Below, in pieces: positions 28,267 to 42,162 of a stretch of DNA of 64,000 nucleotides. The DNA lies in the NCBI RefSeq assembly GCF_019929665.1, contig NZ_JAHZPZ010000006.1, positions 1 through 64,000 of the forward strand. The letters are read 5' to 3'. A program made the translations under genes and the position numbers. Within the stretch, counting starts at the first letter, position 1. The number at the start of each line of letters is the position of its first letter. The DNA comes from Streptococcus infantis. Its GTDB lineage: Bacteria > Bacillota > Bacilli > Lactobacillales > Streptococcaceae. The notes beneath the pieces were generated by a model. It did no database searches, had not been told where the DNA came from, and saw only the letters and a program-made list of their open reading frames with translations.

Positions 28267-29344
28267 AACAATCGGAATTATCGGTGGTGGTCAGCTGGGT
28301 CAAATGATGGCCATTTCTGCTATCTACATGGGCCACAAGGTTATCGCGCTGGATCCTGCGGTGGATTGCCCGGCCTCTCGCGTAGCGGAAATCATAGTGG
28401 CGCCTTATAATGATGTGGATGCCCTTCGTCAGTTGGCGGAGCGCTGTGATGTCCTCACTTATGAGTTTGAGAATGTCGATGCTGACGGTTTGGATGCCGT
28501 TATCAAAGACGGTCAGCTCCCACAAGGAATAGACCTACTTCGCATTTCCCAAAACCGGATTTTTGAGAAGGACTTTCTTTCCAATAAGGCTCAAGTCACT
28601 GTGGCCCCATACAAGGTCGTGACTTCAAACCAAGACTTGGCAGATATTGACCTATCGAAAAACTATGTTCTCAAGACTGCGACTGGTGGCTATGATGGGC
28701 ATGGACAAAAGGTCATTCGCTCAGAAGCAGATTTAGAAGAAGCTTATACGCTAGCGGATTCAGCAGATTGTGTTTTAGAAGAATTCGTCAATTTCGACCT
28801 TGAAATTTCTGTCATTGTGTCTGGGAATGGTAAGGATGTGACGGTTTTCCCCGTTCAGGAAAATATTCATCGCAACAACATTCTTTCAAAAACCATTGTA
28901 CCTGCTCGTATTTCTGATAGTCTAGCAGAAAAAGCCAAAGTCATGGCAGTACGAATCGCAGAACAACTTAACTTGTCTGGAACTCTTTGCGTGGAAATGT
29001 TTGCGACGGCTGATGATATCATCGTCAACGAAATTGCACCACGCCCACACAATTCAGGCCACTACTCGATTGAAGCCTGTGACTTCTCGCAGTTTGATAC
29101 CCATATTCTCGGTGTTCTGGGAGCACCATTGCCAACTATCCACCTGCATGCCCCAGCCGTCATGCTCAATGTCCTCGGCCAGCATGTCGAGGCCGCTGAA
29201 AAATATGTCACAGAAAATCCAAGCGCCCACCTCCACCTGTATGGTAAAATAGAAGCAAAGCACAACCGAAAAATGGGACATGTGACTTTGTTTAGTGATG
29301 CGCCAGATAGTGTGGTTGAGTTTGGGAGAGGGATTGATTTTTAG
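28253..29344 (+). CDS. purK: N5-carboxyaminoimidazole ribonucleotide synthase
   Basis: ATP-dependent carboxylation of AIR with bicarbonate to N5-CAIR. 363 residues, ATP-grasp: N-terminal [30 protein letters not shown] near 139 and [17 protein letters not shown] near 258. Start ATG 28253 lies inside the end of purE; the upstream in-frame start 28193 would read further into purE and is rejected. In pneumococcus purB follows after a short gap. Here an accessory pair intervenes. Confidence 0.97.
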   Translation: MSSSKTIGIIGGGQLGQMMAISAIYMGHKVIALDPAVDCPASRVAEIIVAPYNDVDALRQLAERCDVLTYEFENVDADGLDAVIKDGQLPQGIDLLRISQNRIFEKDFLSNKAQVTVAPYKVVTSNQDLADIDLSKNYVLKTATGGYDGHGQKVIRSEADLEEAYTLADSADCVLEEFVNFDLEISVIVSGNGKDVTVFPVQENIHRNNILSKTIVPARISDSLAEKAKVMAVRIAEQLNLSGTLCVEMFATADDIIVNEIAPRPHNSGHYSIEACDFSQFDTHILGVLGAPLPTIHLHAPAVMLNVLGQHVEAAEKYVTENPSAHLHLYGKIEAKHNRKMGHVTLFSDAPDSVVEFGRGIDF

Positions 29345-29352
29345 AGATAAAT

Positions 29353-30522
29353 ATGAAATTTGAGGTGGAGTTATTAACTAAAAATATTAGCATTGTCAAA
29401 CTTGATGAATTATTTCGTAGTTCAGAGATAATTAGTATTATTTCTAGTAACCACGGTGAAGTTGGTGATAAGAATGTAGGGGAGTATTCGATTGACTATA
29501 AGTGTTCTTATAAAAATGACGAATTTACGATAAATACCCAACAATATAGAAGTGGAATAGTCGAAATTTCACTTAGTTATGAATATAGTAATTATAAATT
29601 GAAGTCGGCAAAAAAATTTGATAAGTTTCTTTCAAAGTTTAGAGAATTTTTAGGAAAAAATCATTTGAAGTATTCAATTCTATCTAATAGTTTGTCTATG
29701 TATTTTTCGAATAGGCTTTATCCTAAATTTCAAGTATATGAATCACTATTACGGAAAATTTTTGTATTAGCTTTGTCTCCGCTCGAGGACGAGGATATCG
29801 TAAGAATTATCAAGGAAAAGACTAATGATAAATTAGATTTATCAAAAATTCATACAATAGAGCATATTGAAAGACTGCAGGTAGCTGAACTCCATGCATT
29901 AATATTTGAAATAAATATAAATCCAGTTAATGACTTAACTATTCATTTTAAAGATTTTCAAAGTAAAAATGACCATATTCTGAAAGAAATGATAAGAAAT
30001 TCGCTTCCAATCACTATATGGGAAAAACATTTTACACCATTCACTAATAGTGAAGAAGTTGATGTACTCAAAAATAACTACGATAGAATAAGAGAGTACA
30101 GAAATGATGTTATGCATTTTCACACACTAACCTATAGACGTTACAAAAAAATAGATTTGTTGTTGTCAGATGTAATTAAAGAATTAGAAGAGTTTGAATA
30201 TAGTATGCTCGAGAAATGGGATTTTGAAGCAACTAGAAAACTTACAAATGATATTTTTGATCAGGAGTTTCTGGCTAGCTTATCATCTTTATCTAAAACA
30301 GTATCAGAAGTAATAAGACCAGCAATGGATAGGTTTTATGCTAACAATCTTGCTTTTAATAATGCGATCAAATCTATGATGGAAGTGTTCCATAATATTC
30401 AAATACCTAAAATAGATTCTGGAATATTAAAGTCTATTCAAGGGCTATCTGATACTATTGGGCATTTAGATTTACCAAGCCCACTTAATGAACCTGATAG
30501 TGAAGAGAAGGATGAAGAATAG
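29353..30522 (+). CDS. HEPN-motif protein of unknown function (accessory)
   Basis: 389 residues, AT-rich and unlike its purine neighbours. Not recognised as a named family. The middle holds the two landmarks of a HEPN domain: helix FQVYESLLRKIFVLAL (126-141), then REYRNDVMHFH with R250-x4-H255, the RNase-type Rx4-6H motif. No signal peptide or membrane segment. The N-terminal 100 residues are beta-prone and the C-terminus is helical, ending in an acidic tail (EEKDEE). It starts 8 bp after purK with no good SD, and probably shares the purK transcript. HEPN proteins with this motif are commonly metal-independent RNases in toxin-antitoxin and phage-defence systems; that role is inference here. 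Confidence 0.7.
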   Translation: MKFEVELLTKNISIVKLDELFRSSEIISIISSNHGEVGDKNVGEYSIDYKCSYKNDEFTINTQQYRSGIVEISLSYEYSNYKLKSAKKFDKFLSKFREFLGKNHLKYSILSNSLSMYFSNRLYPKFQVYESLLRKIFVLALSPLEDEDIVRIIKEKTNDKLDLSKIHTIEHIERLQVAELHALIFEININPVNDLTIHFKDFQSKNDHILKEMIRNSLPITIWEKHFTPFTNSEEVDVLKNNYDRIREYRNDVMHFHTLTYRRYKKIDLLLSDVIKELEEFEYSMLEKWDFEATRKLTNDIFDQEFLASLSSLSKTVSEVIRPAMDRFYANNLAFNNAIKSMMEVFHNIQIPKIDSGILKSIQGLSDTIGHLDLPSPLNEPDSEEKDEE

Positions 30523-30606
30523 GTCTATCAATTTTGAAGCACAAAATTTTCTAATTTGGCTATTATTTCATCTCATCTAATCGTTTGATGTTTCTTAGTA
30601 AAGAGA

Positions 30607-30635
30607 TTGGTGTAAAAATTAAAAATTGCTATTAT
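30607..30635 (+). promoter_or_regulatory. Promoter of the cassette membrane-protein gene
   Basis: TTGGTG (30607-30612), 17-nt spacer, TATTAT (30630-30635), about 30 bp before the ATG. It would also drive purB downstream. Confidence 0.55.
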
Positions 30636-30664
30636 AAAGAAAAGATACAGGGAATAGATTTTTA

Positions 30665-32134
30665 ATGGAAAATTTTTTTTTAGATTTTAGATTGATAAAT
30701 AATTTGTTGTTGCCATCAATTAATTATGTATCTAAAAATGATTTGAAAAAAAGAGATTCTTTAAGCATTTTATATGGAATTCTTTTTTTAATATTTGCAT
30801 GCATATTTTTAGTTGTAGTTTATCAGCAGATAAAACCGTTTATTTTACAGCCAGCAGTAGCGTTTGCTAATCTATACTTTATAATAGATGCAATATTTTC
30901 AGGGAAGAATGAGTTTCTACAATATGTACCATCAACTCAGAATGCAGATTCTCTCAAATTATTTTCTGAAATAATTTTTGATGAGTTAGCTTTGCTTTTT
31001 AAGATGTTGTTTCCAATGATAATTTCAATGGTTACAATGTTCTTGTTTAAGAAACAAAATTTTGAGTCGAAAGTATTTATTGCAATCTCAACAATACTAA
31101 TTTATACTCTAATCTTTGGAGTTTATTTTCAAGCAATGTTAATTATTGTTTTATTTGGTATTTTAATTATTTTTCATCCTATTGGAAATGGTAAATATTA
31201 TACTGTTGTGCAATATTTAAATTATTTTGAAGAAATCATTTACAATTGGTGGGGGAGTCGTACAAAAAATAAAAAGAGTATAAATAAAATCATATTTTTC
31301 ATTTTTCTTTTCATTTTTCTTTTCATAACTATGAGTTATTGTCTGTTCAAATCATTTCCAGCCTTAGGGGTAGATTTGTCTTTACTTCTAACTTTATTAG
31401 TAATATTTATTATATGGGTCTATACTGGAAGTGCTAGCAAAGAAATGAAATTATTAAAAAAAATACTTATTTATAGTATATTTTTTGGATTTACTTTAAT
31501 TGGGAATTTAGAAATCGGTTCTGATGTTTTAAAAATACCAGTATTATTTATTACTTTATTCTTTGGATTAGATCGGATTATTGCATTGTCAAAAGAAATG
31601 AAGGAAATAATTGTTGAAAAAAGTATATTGTATTATTATGAATACGAAACTATAGACAAATTACTTTTAATAAAAGAACTAATAAATATTGATATTTTAC
31701 ATGAAGTAGACGTGACTGAACTAGAGTTGGCAAAACAAATAGCTATTAGAATTAAACTGGGTCTCTACCAAGAAGTTCTAAAATTATCAGATATTTATAA
31801 GGACAGAGAGTTTCAAAACTATCGTCAATTTGTAGAAGGAAATATTTTTTTCCTAACTTTTGATGAAACAACTTTTGATGATGCAGATTCTTTAAAATCT
31901 TTAAAAGAAAGACTGTCCAATATACTTGAATTAGAAGGACAAAATATTATTTTGCCAGAGTTATATGAAATATATGCAATAGTATTATTTAAATTAGAAC
32001 GATTTAATGATTCTATAGTATATTTTAAGGAAAATATAATGTATATGAGCGAAGAATCGAGACTAATGTATATTGAAGCATGTGAACAAGTTGGAGATAT
32101 CAAACAAGCTGAATATATACGTCGAAACTATTAA
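30665..32134 (+). CDS. Multi-pass membrane protein with cytosolic helical C-terminus
   Basis: 489 residues, unrecognised. About seven to nine hydrophobic segments between residues 37 and 305 (for example SILYGILFLIFACIFLVVVY, MLFPMIISMVTMFLF, IIFFIFLFIFLFITMSYCLF). A soluble, helix-rich C-terminal third follows, whose end (LYEIYAIVLFKLERFNDSIV, then EACEQVGDIKQAEYI) has a TPR-like pattern. Very AT-rich. Preceded by its own promoter-like sequence and a weak CAGGGA SD. With the HEPN gene it forms a two-gene insert between purK and purB. A membrane sensor or effector partnered with an RNase is one hypothesis. Confidence 0.65.
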   Translation: MENFFLDFRLINNLLLPSINYVSKNDLKKRDSLSILYGILFLIFACIFLVVVYQQIKPFILQPAVAFANLYFIIDAIFSGKNEFLQYVPSTQNADSLKLFSEIIFDELALLFKMLFPMIISMVTMFLFKKQNFESKVFIAISTILIYTLIFGVYFQAMLIIVLFGILIIFHPIGNGKYYTVVQYLNYFEEIIYNWWGSRTKNKKSINKIIFFIFLFIFLFITMSYCLFKSFPALGVDLSLLLTLLVIFIIWVYTGSASKEMKLLKKILIYSIFFGFTLIGNLEIGSDVLKIPVLFITLFFGLDRIIALSKEMKEIIVEKSILYYYEYETIDKLLLIKELINIDILHEVDVTELELAKQIAIRIKLGLYQEVLKLSDIYKDREFQNYRQFVEGNIFFLTFDETTFDDADSLKSLKERLSNILELEGQNIILPELYEIYAIVLFKLERFNDSIVYFKENIMYMSEESRLMYIEACEQVGDIKQAEYIRRNY

Positions 32135-32158
32135 TGATGGAATTAAAGGAGAAACAAC

Positions 32159-33457
32159 ATGATCAACCGTTACTCTCGCCCTGAGATGGCGAATATTTGG
32201 AGTGAAGAAAATAAATACCGTGCTTGGCTTGAGGTGGAAATCTTGGCTGACGAGGCATGGGCTGAGTTGGGGGAAATCCCTAAGGAAGATGTGGCTTTGA
32301 TTCGTGAAAAAGCGGACTTTGACATTGACCGTATTTTGGAAATTGAGCAGGAGACTCGCCACGATGTGGTTGCCTTCACACGTGCGGTTTCTGAGACTCT
32401 TGGTGAAGAGCGCAAGTGGGTCCACTATGGTTTGACTTCTACTGACGTAGTCGATACTGCCTACGGTTACCTTTACAAGCAAGCTAACGACATCATCCGT
32501 CGTGACCTTGAAAACTTCACCAACATTATCGCTGACAAGGCGAAAGAGCACAAGTTCACCATCATGATGGGTCGTACCCACGGTGTGCATGCGGAGCCGA
32601 CAACTTTTGGTCTGAAATTGGCCACTTGGTACAGCGAAATGAAGCGCAACATCGAGCGTTTCGAGCATGCGGCTGCTGGTGTGGAAGCTGGTAAGATTTC
32701 TGGTGCGGTTGGGAACTTTGCCAACATCCCACCATTCGTTGAAAAATACGTCTGCGACAAGCTTGGTATCCGTGCTCAAGAAATCTCTACACAGGTGCTT
32801 CCTCGTGACCTTCACGCTGAGTACTTTGCGGTTCTTGCTAGTATCGCAACTTCCATCGAGCGTATGGCGACTGAAATCCGTGGTCTTCAAAAATCAGAAC
32901 AACGTGAAGTGGAAGAGTTCTTTGCCAAAGGTCAAAAGGGTTCATCTGCCATGCCTCACAAACGTAATCCTATCGGTTCTGAAAACATGACAGGTCTTGC
33001 GCGTGTTATCCGTGGTCATATGGTGACAGCCTATGAGAACGTCGCTCTTTGGCACGAACGTGATATTTCTCACTCATCAGCTGAGCGTATCATCACACCA
33101 GATACGACTATTTTGATTGACTACATGCTTAACCGTTTCGGAAACATCGTCAAGAACCTGACGGTCTTCCCAGAAAACATGATCCGCAACATGAACTCTA
33201 CATTTGGCCTTATCTTCAGTCAACGTGCGATGTTGACCTTGATTGAAAAAGGCATGACCCGTGAGCAAGCTTACGACCTTGTTCAGCCGAAGACAGCTCA
33301 ATCATGGGACAACCAAGTAGACTTCAAACCACTTCTTGAAGCAGATCCAGAAGTAACATCACGTTTGACTCAAGAAGAAATCGACGAAATCTTCAACCCA
33401 ACTTACTACACCAAACGAGTGGATGAAATTTTCGAACGCATCGGTTTGGGTGACTAA
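32159..33457 (+). CDS. purB: Adenylosuccinate lyase
   Basis: Cleaves SAICAR to AICAR and adenylosuccinate to AMP, working with PurC/PurH and with PurA. 432 residues. The fumarase-superfamily signature [17 protein letters not shown] is near 260, with the catalytic His in [11 protein letters not shown] and [15 protein letters not shown] regions. RBS AAAGGAG. It is 24 bp after the membrane-protein gene with no promoter of its own visible, so it now depends on read-through from the cassette. Confidence 0.97.
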   Translation: MINRYSRPEMANIWSEENKYRAWLEVEILADEAWAELGEIPKEDVALIREKADFDIDRILEIEQETRHDVVAFTRAVSETLGEERKWVHYGLTSTDVVDTAYGYLYKQANDIIRRDLENFTNIIADKAKEHKFTIMMGRTHGVHAEPTTFGLKLATWYSEMKRNIERFEHAAAGVEAGKISGAVGNFANIPPFVEKYVCDKLGIRAQEISTQVLPRDLHAEYFAVLASIATSIERMATEIRGLQKSEQREVEEFFAKGQKGSSAMPHKRNPIGSENMTGLARVIRGHMVTAYENVALWHERDISHSSAERIITPDTTILIDYMLNRFGNIVKNLTVFPENMIRNMNSTFGLIFSQRAMLTLIEKGMTREQAYDLVQPKTAQSWDNQVDFKPLLEADPEVTSRLTQEEIDEIFNPTYYTKRVDEIFERIGLGD

Positions 33458-33465
33458 TCATAAAA

Positions 33466-33495
33466 CAAAAAAGCGAGATTGTATCTCGCTTTTTA
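33466..33495 (+). terminator. Bidirectional terminator purB/strH
   Basis: AAAAAAGCGAGAT pairs with ATCTCGCTTTTT around a short TGT loop; it serves both convergent genes. Confidence 0.92.
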
Positions 33496-33502
33496 TTTAT
33501 GC

Positions 33503-37699
<4,197 letters not shown>

Positions 37700-37711
37700 C
37701 ATACTAACTCT

Positions 37712-37740
37712 ATTGTATGTTCTAACTAAAATAAAGTCAA
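37712..37740 (-). promoter_or_regulatory. strH promoter
   Basis: Minus strand TTGACT (37740-37735), 17-nt spacer, TACAAT (37717-37712): a near-consensus sigma-A promoter. Confidence 0.85.
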
Positions 37741-37893
37741 GTTTTTGAGGAAATTACTATAAAAAATAGAATAATTTATAAATTAAGATGTATTTTTCTA
37801 ATTTTGACTATTTTTTAGTAAAAAGGTTACTAATTATAGAATTGCTTGAAATGCTATTTCCAGGGAAGGGAGCTGATGCTATAATGGCTATAT

Positions 37894-37925
37894 AAAAACC
37901 CTGAGACAGTTGCCTCAGGATTTTT
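37894..37925 (-). terminator. Terminator of the GntR regulator gene
   Basis: CCTGAG...CTCAGG stem with flanking A and T runs, 6 bp past the regulator stop codon. The rest of 37741-37893 is AT-rich with no gene seen. Confidence 0.85.
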
Positions 37926-37930
37926 ATAAA

Positions 37931-38647
37931 TTAGTGACCACGGTCACAAGAAATGAATTTAATTTTGTAGAAATCAGAACGTTTATAAGTTTCGATGTAT
38001 TCCAAAACTTGACCAGTTGCTTCAAGCTGAGTTGTCTTAGTTTGGAAAACAGTTGGGAATTTAGTGTCGATTCCTAAAATAGAAGCGGCATGTTTTGGAG
38101 TTGGAAATACAATTTCGTTAATTTCTTCAAAATGCTCGTCATTCATGTGAATGTGGTAGTCCAATTTGAAACGAGTATAGATAGAACTATAGTATTCAAG
38201 ATTTGGATAGTTGGCATTGATGTATTGTTCAGGAATGTATGAATTGTGATAGATATAGGTAACACCATTTGTTTCACGAACACGTTCAATCTTATAATAG
38301 AATTGATCGCCGCGTAGGCCAAGTTTTTCTAAATATTTAAGATCGTTCCCACGTTCGATAGAAAGAACAGTTACTTTATCATCTTTGGTTTCGAAGATTT
38401 CCACATCAGAAAATTCAACGAGTTTGTGTTTACGTGCACGAGCTACGAAAGTTCCTTTCCCTTGTTGGCGGACAATATATCCATCTTTGGCAAGGTCGTT
38501 CAAGGCGCGAACTACTGTGATTGAACTAACATCATACATGGAAATCAATTCTGCTTCAGTGTAGAACTTATCTCCACTAGCAAATTGACCAGAAATGATC
38601 TTATTTTTCAATTCGTCTTTAATGTATTGATACTTTGGAATTGCCAT
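37931..38647 (-). CDS. bgaR: GntR/HutC-family transcriptional regulator (BgaR-like)
   Basis: 238 residues. N-terminal winged helix (about 1-70): YQYIKDELKNKIISGQFASGDKF, then the recognition helix TEAELISMYDVSSITVVRALNDLAKDGYIVRQQGKGTFV. C-terminal UTRA ligand domain (about 90-235), typical of sugar-phosphate responsive regulators. Divergent from bgaC. In pneumococcus the gene at this place (bgaR) represses the bgaC operon. RBS GAGGTGAAA. An AT-rich intergenic region of about 320 bp separates it from bgaC. Confidence 0.9.
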   Translation of the reverse strand: MAIPKYQYIKDELKNKIISGQFASGDKFYTEAELISMYDVSSITVVRALNDLAKDGYIVRQQGKGTFVARARKHKLVEFSDVEIFETKDDKVTVLSIERGNDLKYLEKLGLRGDQFYYKIERVRETNGVTYIYHNSYIPEQYINANYPNLEYYSSIYTRFKLDYHIHMNDEHFEEINEIVFPTPKHAASILGIDTKFPTVFQTKTTQLEATGQVLEYIETYKRSDFYKIKFISCDRGH

Positions 38648-38969
38648 ATTTTCACCTCATTTTTTTCCTTCTCCACTTATCATTTTAACATAAATTCTTA
38701 AAAATAGCTGAAAAGCACTTAAAAAAATTAAAATATCGGAATAAGAATTTAGGATAGATATAAATAATTCGTGTTTTCCTCCTTAATTTCATTAGTTTTT
38801 CAGAATGTTGATTTTATAGGATTTGAGAAGAGTTTTAGAAAAGATTCAGTAAAAAAATAGAAAAATTTTAAAGAAAATTTCAAAAAGTATTGACATTAAT
38901 CCCCGATTAGTTTATAGTTGATATAACAATACATGAAAGCGCAAACTTTTCGCTTTTAGGGGAGGAAGA
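38648..38969. promoter_or_regulatory. bgaR-bgaC divergent regulatory region
   Basis: 322 bp without a gene. On the minus strand TGTTAAAAT (about 38688-38696) may be the bgaR extended -10. On the plus strand TTGACA (38890-38895), 17 nt and TATAGT (38913-38918) form the bgaC promoter. Downstream, TGAAAGCGCAAACT (38934-38947) matches cre except for the last base, and overlaps a small stem AAAGCG/CGCTTT. The GntR operator is not identified. Confidence 0.7.
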
Positions 38970-40757
38970 ATGGCAAGATTTGAAATTAAAGATGATTTCT
39001 ATCTGGATGGGAAACCATTCAAGATTTTGTCTGGCGCCATTCACTATTTTAGAGTTCCTGCGGAAGGTTGGCATCATTCATTGTATAACCTCAAGGCACT
39101 AGGTTTCAATACGGTTGAGACTTATGTTGCTTGGAACATGCATGAACCTGCTGAAGGTAACTTTAACTTTGAAGGCAATCTTGATTTAGAGAGATTTCTT
39201 CAAACTGCACAAGATTTGGGCTTATATGCAATTGTACGTCCTTCTCCATTTATCTGTGCAGAATGGGAATTCGGTGGTTTACCAGCATGGCTCTTGACCA
39301 AGGATATGAGAATACGGTCATCTGACCCAGCTTTCATTGACATGGTTGGTCGCTACTATGATCAGTTGCTTCCACGTCTAGTTCCGAGATTATTGGAAAA
39401 CGGTGGGAACATTCTCATGATGCAAGTCGAAAATGAGTACGGATCCTATGGCGAGGACAAGACCTACTTGAGGGAAATTCGACGTTTGATGGAAGAACGA
39501 GCAGTTACTTGTCCGCTTTTCACATCAGATGGACCATGGAGAGCAACTCTTAAGGCTGGAACCTTAATTGAGGATGATCTCTTTGTGACAGGGAACTTTG
39601 GTTCCAAGGCTGCTTACAATTTCTCACAGATGCAAGAATTCTTTGATGAGCACGGCAAGAAATGGCCACTCATGTGTATGGAATTCTGGGATGGCTGGTT
39701 CAATCGATGGAAAGAACCAATCATCAAGCGTGAACCTGAGGAATTAGCAGAAGCTGTCCACGAGGTTCTAGAGCGAGGCTCTATCAACCTATACATGTTC
39801 CACGGTGGAACTAACTTTGGTTTTATGAATGGTTGTTCAGCTCGAGGAACCATTGATTTACCACAAGTAACATCTTATGATTATGACGCTCTTCTTGATG
39901 AAGCTGGAAATCCAACTGCTAAATATTTCGCAGTGAAAGAAATGATGGCGACTTACTATCCTGAGTATCCGCAATCTGAACCGCTTTACAAAGAGAGTAT
40001 GGAAGTAGAAAACATTCCACTGGTCGAGAAAGTTTCCTTGTTTGAAACCTTGGATAGCCTGACAAGTCCTATCGAAAGTCTCTATCCTAAGAAAATGGAA
40101 GAGCTAGGACAAGGTTACGGCTACCTACTCTATCGTACGGAAGCAAGTTGGGATGCAGATGAAGAACGCATTCGAATTATTGACGGACGTGATAGAGCTC
40201 AACTCTTTATCGATGGCAAACGAGTGGCAACACAGTACCAAACAGAAATCGGTGAAGATATCTTTTATCAAGGCGAAAAGAAAGCGCTCTCTAGATTTGA
40301 CATCCTTATTGAAAATATGGGGCGTGTCAACTATGGACACAAATTCTTAGCAGATACACAGCGAAAAGGAATTCGCACAGGTGTTTGTAAAGATTTGCAT
40401 TTCTTGCTCAACTGGAAGCAATATCCACTTCCTCTTGATAACCCAGAGAATATTGATTTCTCTAAGGGATGGACAGAAGGGCAACCTGCCTTTTACGCTT
40501 ATGACTTTGAAGTTGAGGCGCCAAAGGATACCTACATAGACTTATCTGAGTTTGGTAAAGGGATTGCTTATATCAACGGACATCATCTAGGTCGTTTCTG
40601 GAATGTCGGTCCAACCTTATCTCTTTATATTCCACATAGCTATCTCAAAGAAGGTGCCAACCGCATCATTATCTTTGAAACAGAAGGGGAGTATAAGGAA
40701 CACATACATTTAACTTGTAAACCTACACTAAAACTTATAAAGGGGGAAAACTTATGA
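38970..40757 (+). CDS. bgaC: Beta-galactosidase BgaC (GH35)
   Basis: 595 residues. In pneumococcus BgaC releases terminal Gal from Gal-beta-1,3-GlcNAc. Visible: the N-terminal GH35 barrel (FKILSGAIHYFRVPAEGW near 18), acid/base Glu in MMQVENEYGSYGED near 157 and nucleophile Glu in MEFWDGWFNRW near 232. The C-terminal beta domains end with GRFWNVGPTLSLYIP. No signal peptide or sortase motif, so it is intracellular or leaks to the surface as reported for pneumococcus. RBS GGGGAGG. It overlaps the PTS IIB gene by four bases (ATGA). Confidence 0.95.
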   Translation: MARFEIKDDFYLDGKPFKILSGAIHYFRVPAEGWHHSLYNLKALGFNTVETYVAWNMHEPAEGNFNFEGNLDLERFLQTAQDLGLYAIVRPSPFICAEWEFGGLPAWLLTKDMRIRSSDPAFIDMVGRYYDQLLPRLVPRLLENGGNILMMQVENEYGSYGEDKTYLREIRRLMEERAVTCPLFTSDGPWRATLKAGTLIEDDLFVTGNFGSKAAYNFSQMQEFFDEHGKKWPLMCMEFWDGWFNRWKEPIIKREPEELAEAVHEVLERGSINLYMFHGGTNFGFMNGCSARGTIDLPQVTSYDYDALLDEAGNPTAKYFAVKEMMATYYPEYPQSEPLYKESMEVENIPLVEKVSLFETLDSLTSPIESLYPKKMEELGQGYGYLLYRTEASWDADEERIRIIDGRDRAQLFIDGKRVATQYQTEIGEDIFYQGEKKALSRFDILIENMGRVNYGHKFLADTQRKGIRTGVCKDLHFLLNWKQYPLPLDNPENIDFSKGWTEGQPAFYAYDFEVEAPKDTYIDLSEFGKGIAYINGHHLGRFWNVGPTLSLYIPHSYLKEGANRIIIFETEGEYKEHIHLTCKPTLKLIKGENL

Positions 40758-41230
40758 CAATTGTAGGATGCCGTATCGATGGGCGCTTAATTCACGGACA
40801 AGTAGCAAACCTTTGGTCTGCTAAACTTAATGTTTCACGTATCATGGTCGTTGACAATGATGTTGTGAACAACGACGTTGAAAAAAGCGGCTTGAAACTC
40901 GCAACACCACCAGGTGTAAAACTTAGTATTTTGCCAGTTGATAAAGCAGCAGCGAATATCCTTGCTGGTAAATACGATAGCCAACGTCTTTTGATTGTAG
41001 CACGCAAACCTGACCGTTTCCTCGGTTTGGTAGAAGCAGGTGTGCCACTTGAAACTGTCAATGTCGGCAACATGTCTCAAACACCAGAAACACGTGCGAT
41101 CACACGTTCTATTAACGTTGTTGATAAAGACGTAGAAGATTTCCACAAATTGGCGGAAAAAGGTGTTAAACTTACTGCTCAAATGGTTCCAAATGATCCA
41201 GTTTCAGACTTTTTGAGCTTATTAAAATAG
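40754..41230 (+). CDS. PTS IIB component, mannose/fructose/sorbose family
   Basis: 158 residues. Phosphorylated His14 in CRIDGRLIHGQVANLW (6-21), the family's start motif. It passes phosphate from IIA to the sugar carried by IIC/IID. The ATG overlaps the bgaC stop, tying transport to glycan cleavage. The sugar (galactose, galactosamine or lacto-N-biose) cannot be told from sequence. Confidence 0.94.
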   Translation: MTIVGCRIDGRLIHGQVANLWSAKLNVSRIMVVDNDVVNNDVEKSGLKLATPPGVKLSILPVDKAAANILAGKYDSQRLLIVARKPDRFLGLVEAGVPLETVNVGNMSQTPETRAITRSINVVDKDVEDFHKLAEKGVKLTAQMVPNDPVSDFLSLLK

Positions 41231-41256
41231 GAAAAAATTTTTAGGAGGTCATTGTT

Positions 41257-42162
41257 ATGATACAATGGTGGCAAATTTTACTTCTCACTCTGTACTCAGC
41301 TTATCAAATCTGTGATGAGTTGACGATCGTTTCTTCTGCAGGTTCCCCTGTATTCGCTGGTTTCATTACTGGTTTAGTCATGGGAGATTTGACAACTGGT
41401 TTGTTTATCGGTGGTAGCTTGCAGTTGTTCGTACTTGGGGTAGGTACCTTCGGTGGTGCTTCTCGTATTGACGCAACTTCTGGTGCGGTTCTTGCGACTG
41501 CTTTCTCAGTTTCACAAGGAATCGAAACAGACCTTGCGATCACTACAATCGCTGTACCAGTAGCAGCACTTTTGACTTACTTCGACGTACTTGGTCGTAT
41601 GACTACAACATTCTTCGCTCACCGTATTGACGCTGCGATTGAACGCTTTGACTACAAAGGAATCGAACGTAACTATCTTCTTGGTGCGCTTCCTTGGGCT
41701 CTATCTCGTGCCCTTCCAGTATTCTTCGCCCTTGCTTTCGGTGGAGAATTCGTACAAGGTGTTGTAAACCTTGTTAAAGAATACCAATGGGTTGCAGACG
41801 GTTTGACTCTTGCAGGTCGTATGCTTCCAGGTCTTGGATTCGCTATCTTGCTTCGTTACCTTCCAGTTAAACGTAACCTTCACTACCTTGCTATGGGATT
41901 TGGTTTGACAGCTATGTTGACTGTTCTTTACTCAAACGTACAAAGTCTTGGTGGAGCAGTTGCTGGTATCATTAGCACTCTTCCTGCTGAAGTTGCTGAA
42001 AAAATTGGCTTTGTTAACAACTTCAAAGGATTGTCTATGATCGGTATCTCTATCGTGGGTATCTTCCTTGCAGTTGTTCACTTCAAGAACAGCCAAAAAG
42101 TTGCTGTAGCAGCACCTTCTACACCATCAGAAAGTGGGGAAATTGAAGATGACGAATTCTAA
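41257..42162 (+). CDS. PTS IIC component, mannose family
   Basis: 301 residues, about eight membrane segments. Start MIQWWQILLLTLYSAYQICDELT and PVFAGFITGLVMGDLTTGLFIGGSLQL are typical of ManY-like IIC proteins. The charged C-terminal tail (SESGEIEDDEF) overlaps the start of the IID gene. Strong RBS AGGAGG. Confidence 0.94.
   Translation: MIQWWQILLLTLYSAYQICDELTIVSSAGSPVFAGFITGLVMGDLTTGLFIGGSLQLFVLGVGTFGGASRIDATSGAVLATAFSVSQGIETDLAITTIAVPVAALLTYFDVLGRMTTTFFAHRIDAAIERFDYKGIERNYLLGALPWALSRALPVFFALAFGGEFVQGVVNLVKEYQWVADGLTLAGRMLPGLGFAILLRYLPVKRNLHYLAMGFGLTAMLTVLYSNVQSLGGAVAGIISTLPAEVAEKIGFVNNFKGLSMIGISIVGIFLAVVHFKNSQKVAVAAPSTPSESGEIEDDEF

Noticed and set aside
29353..32134. Reading the cassette as a known type II toxin-antitoxin or HEPN-MNT pair
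   Set aside because: No nucleotidyltransferase (GSx10DxD) or small antitoxin partner is present; the second gene encodes a large membrane protein.
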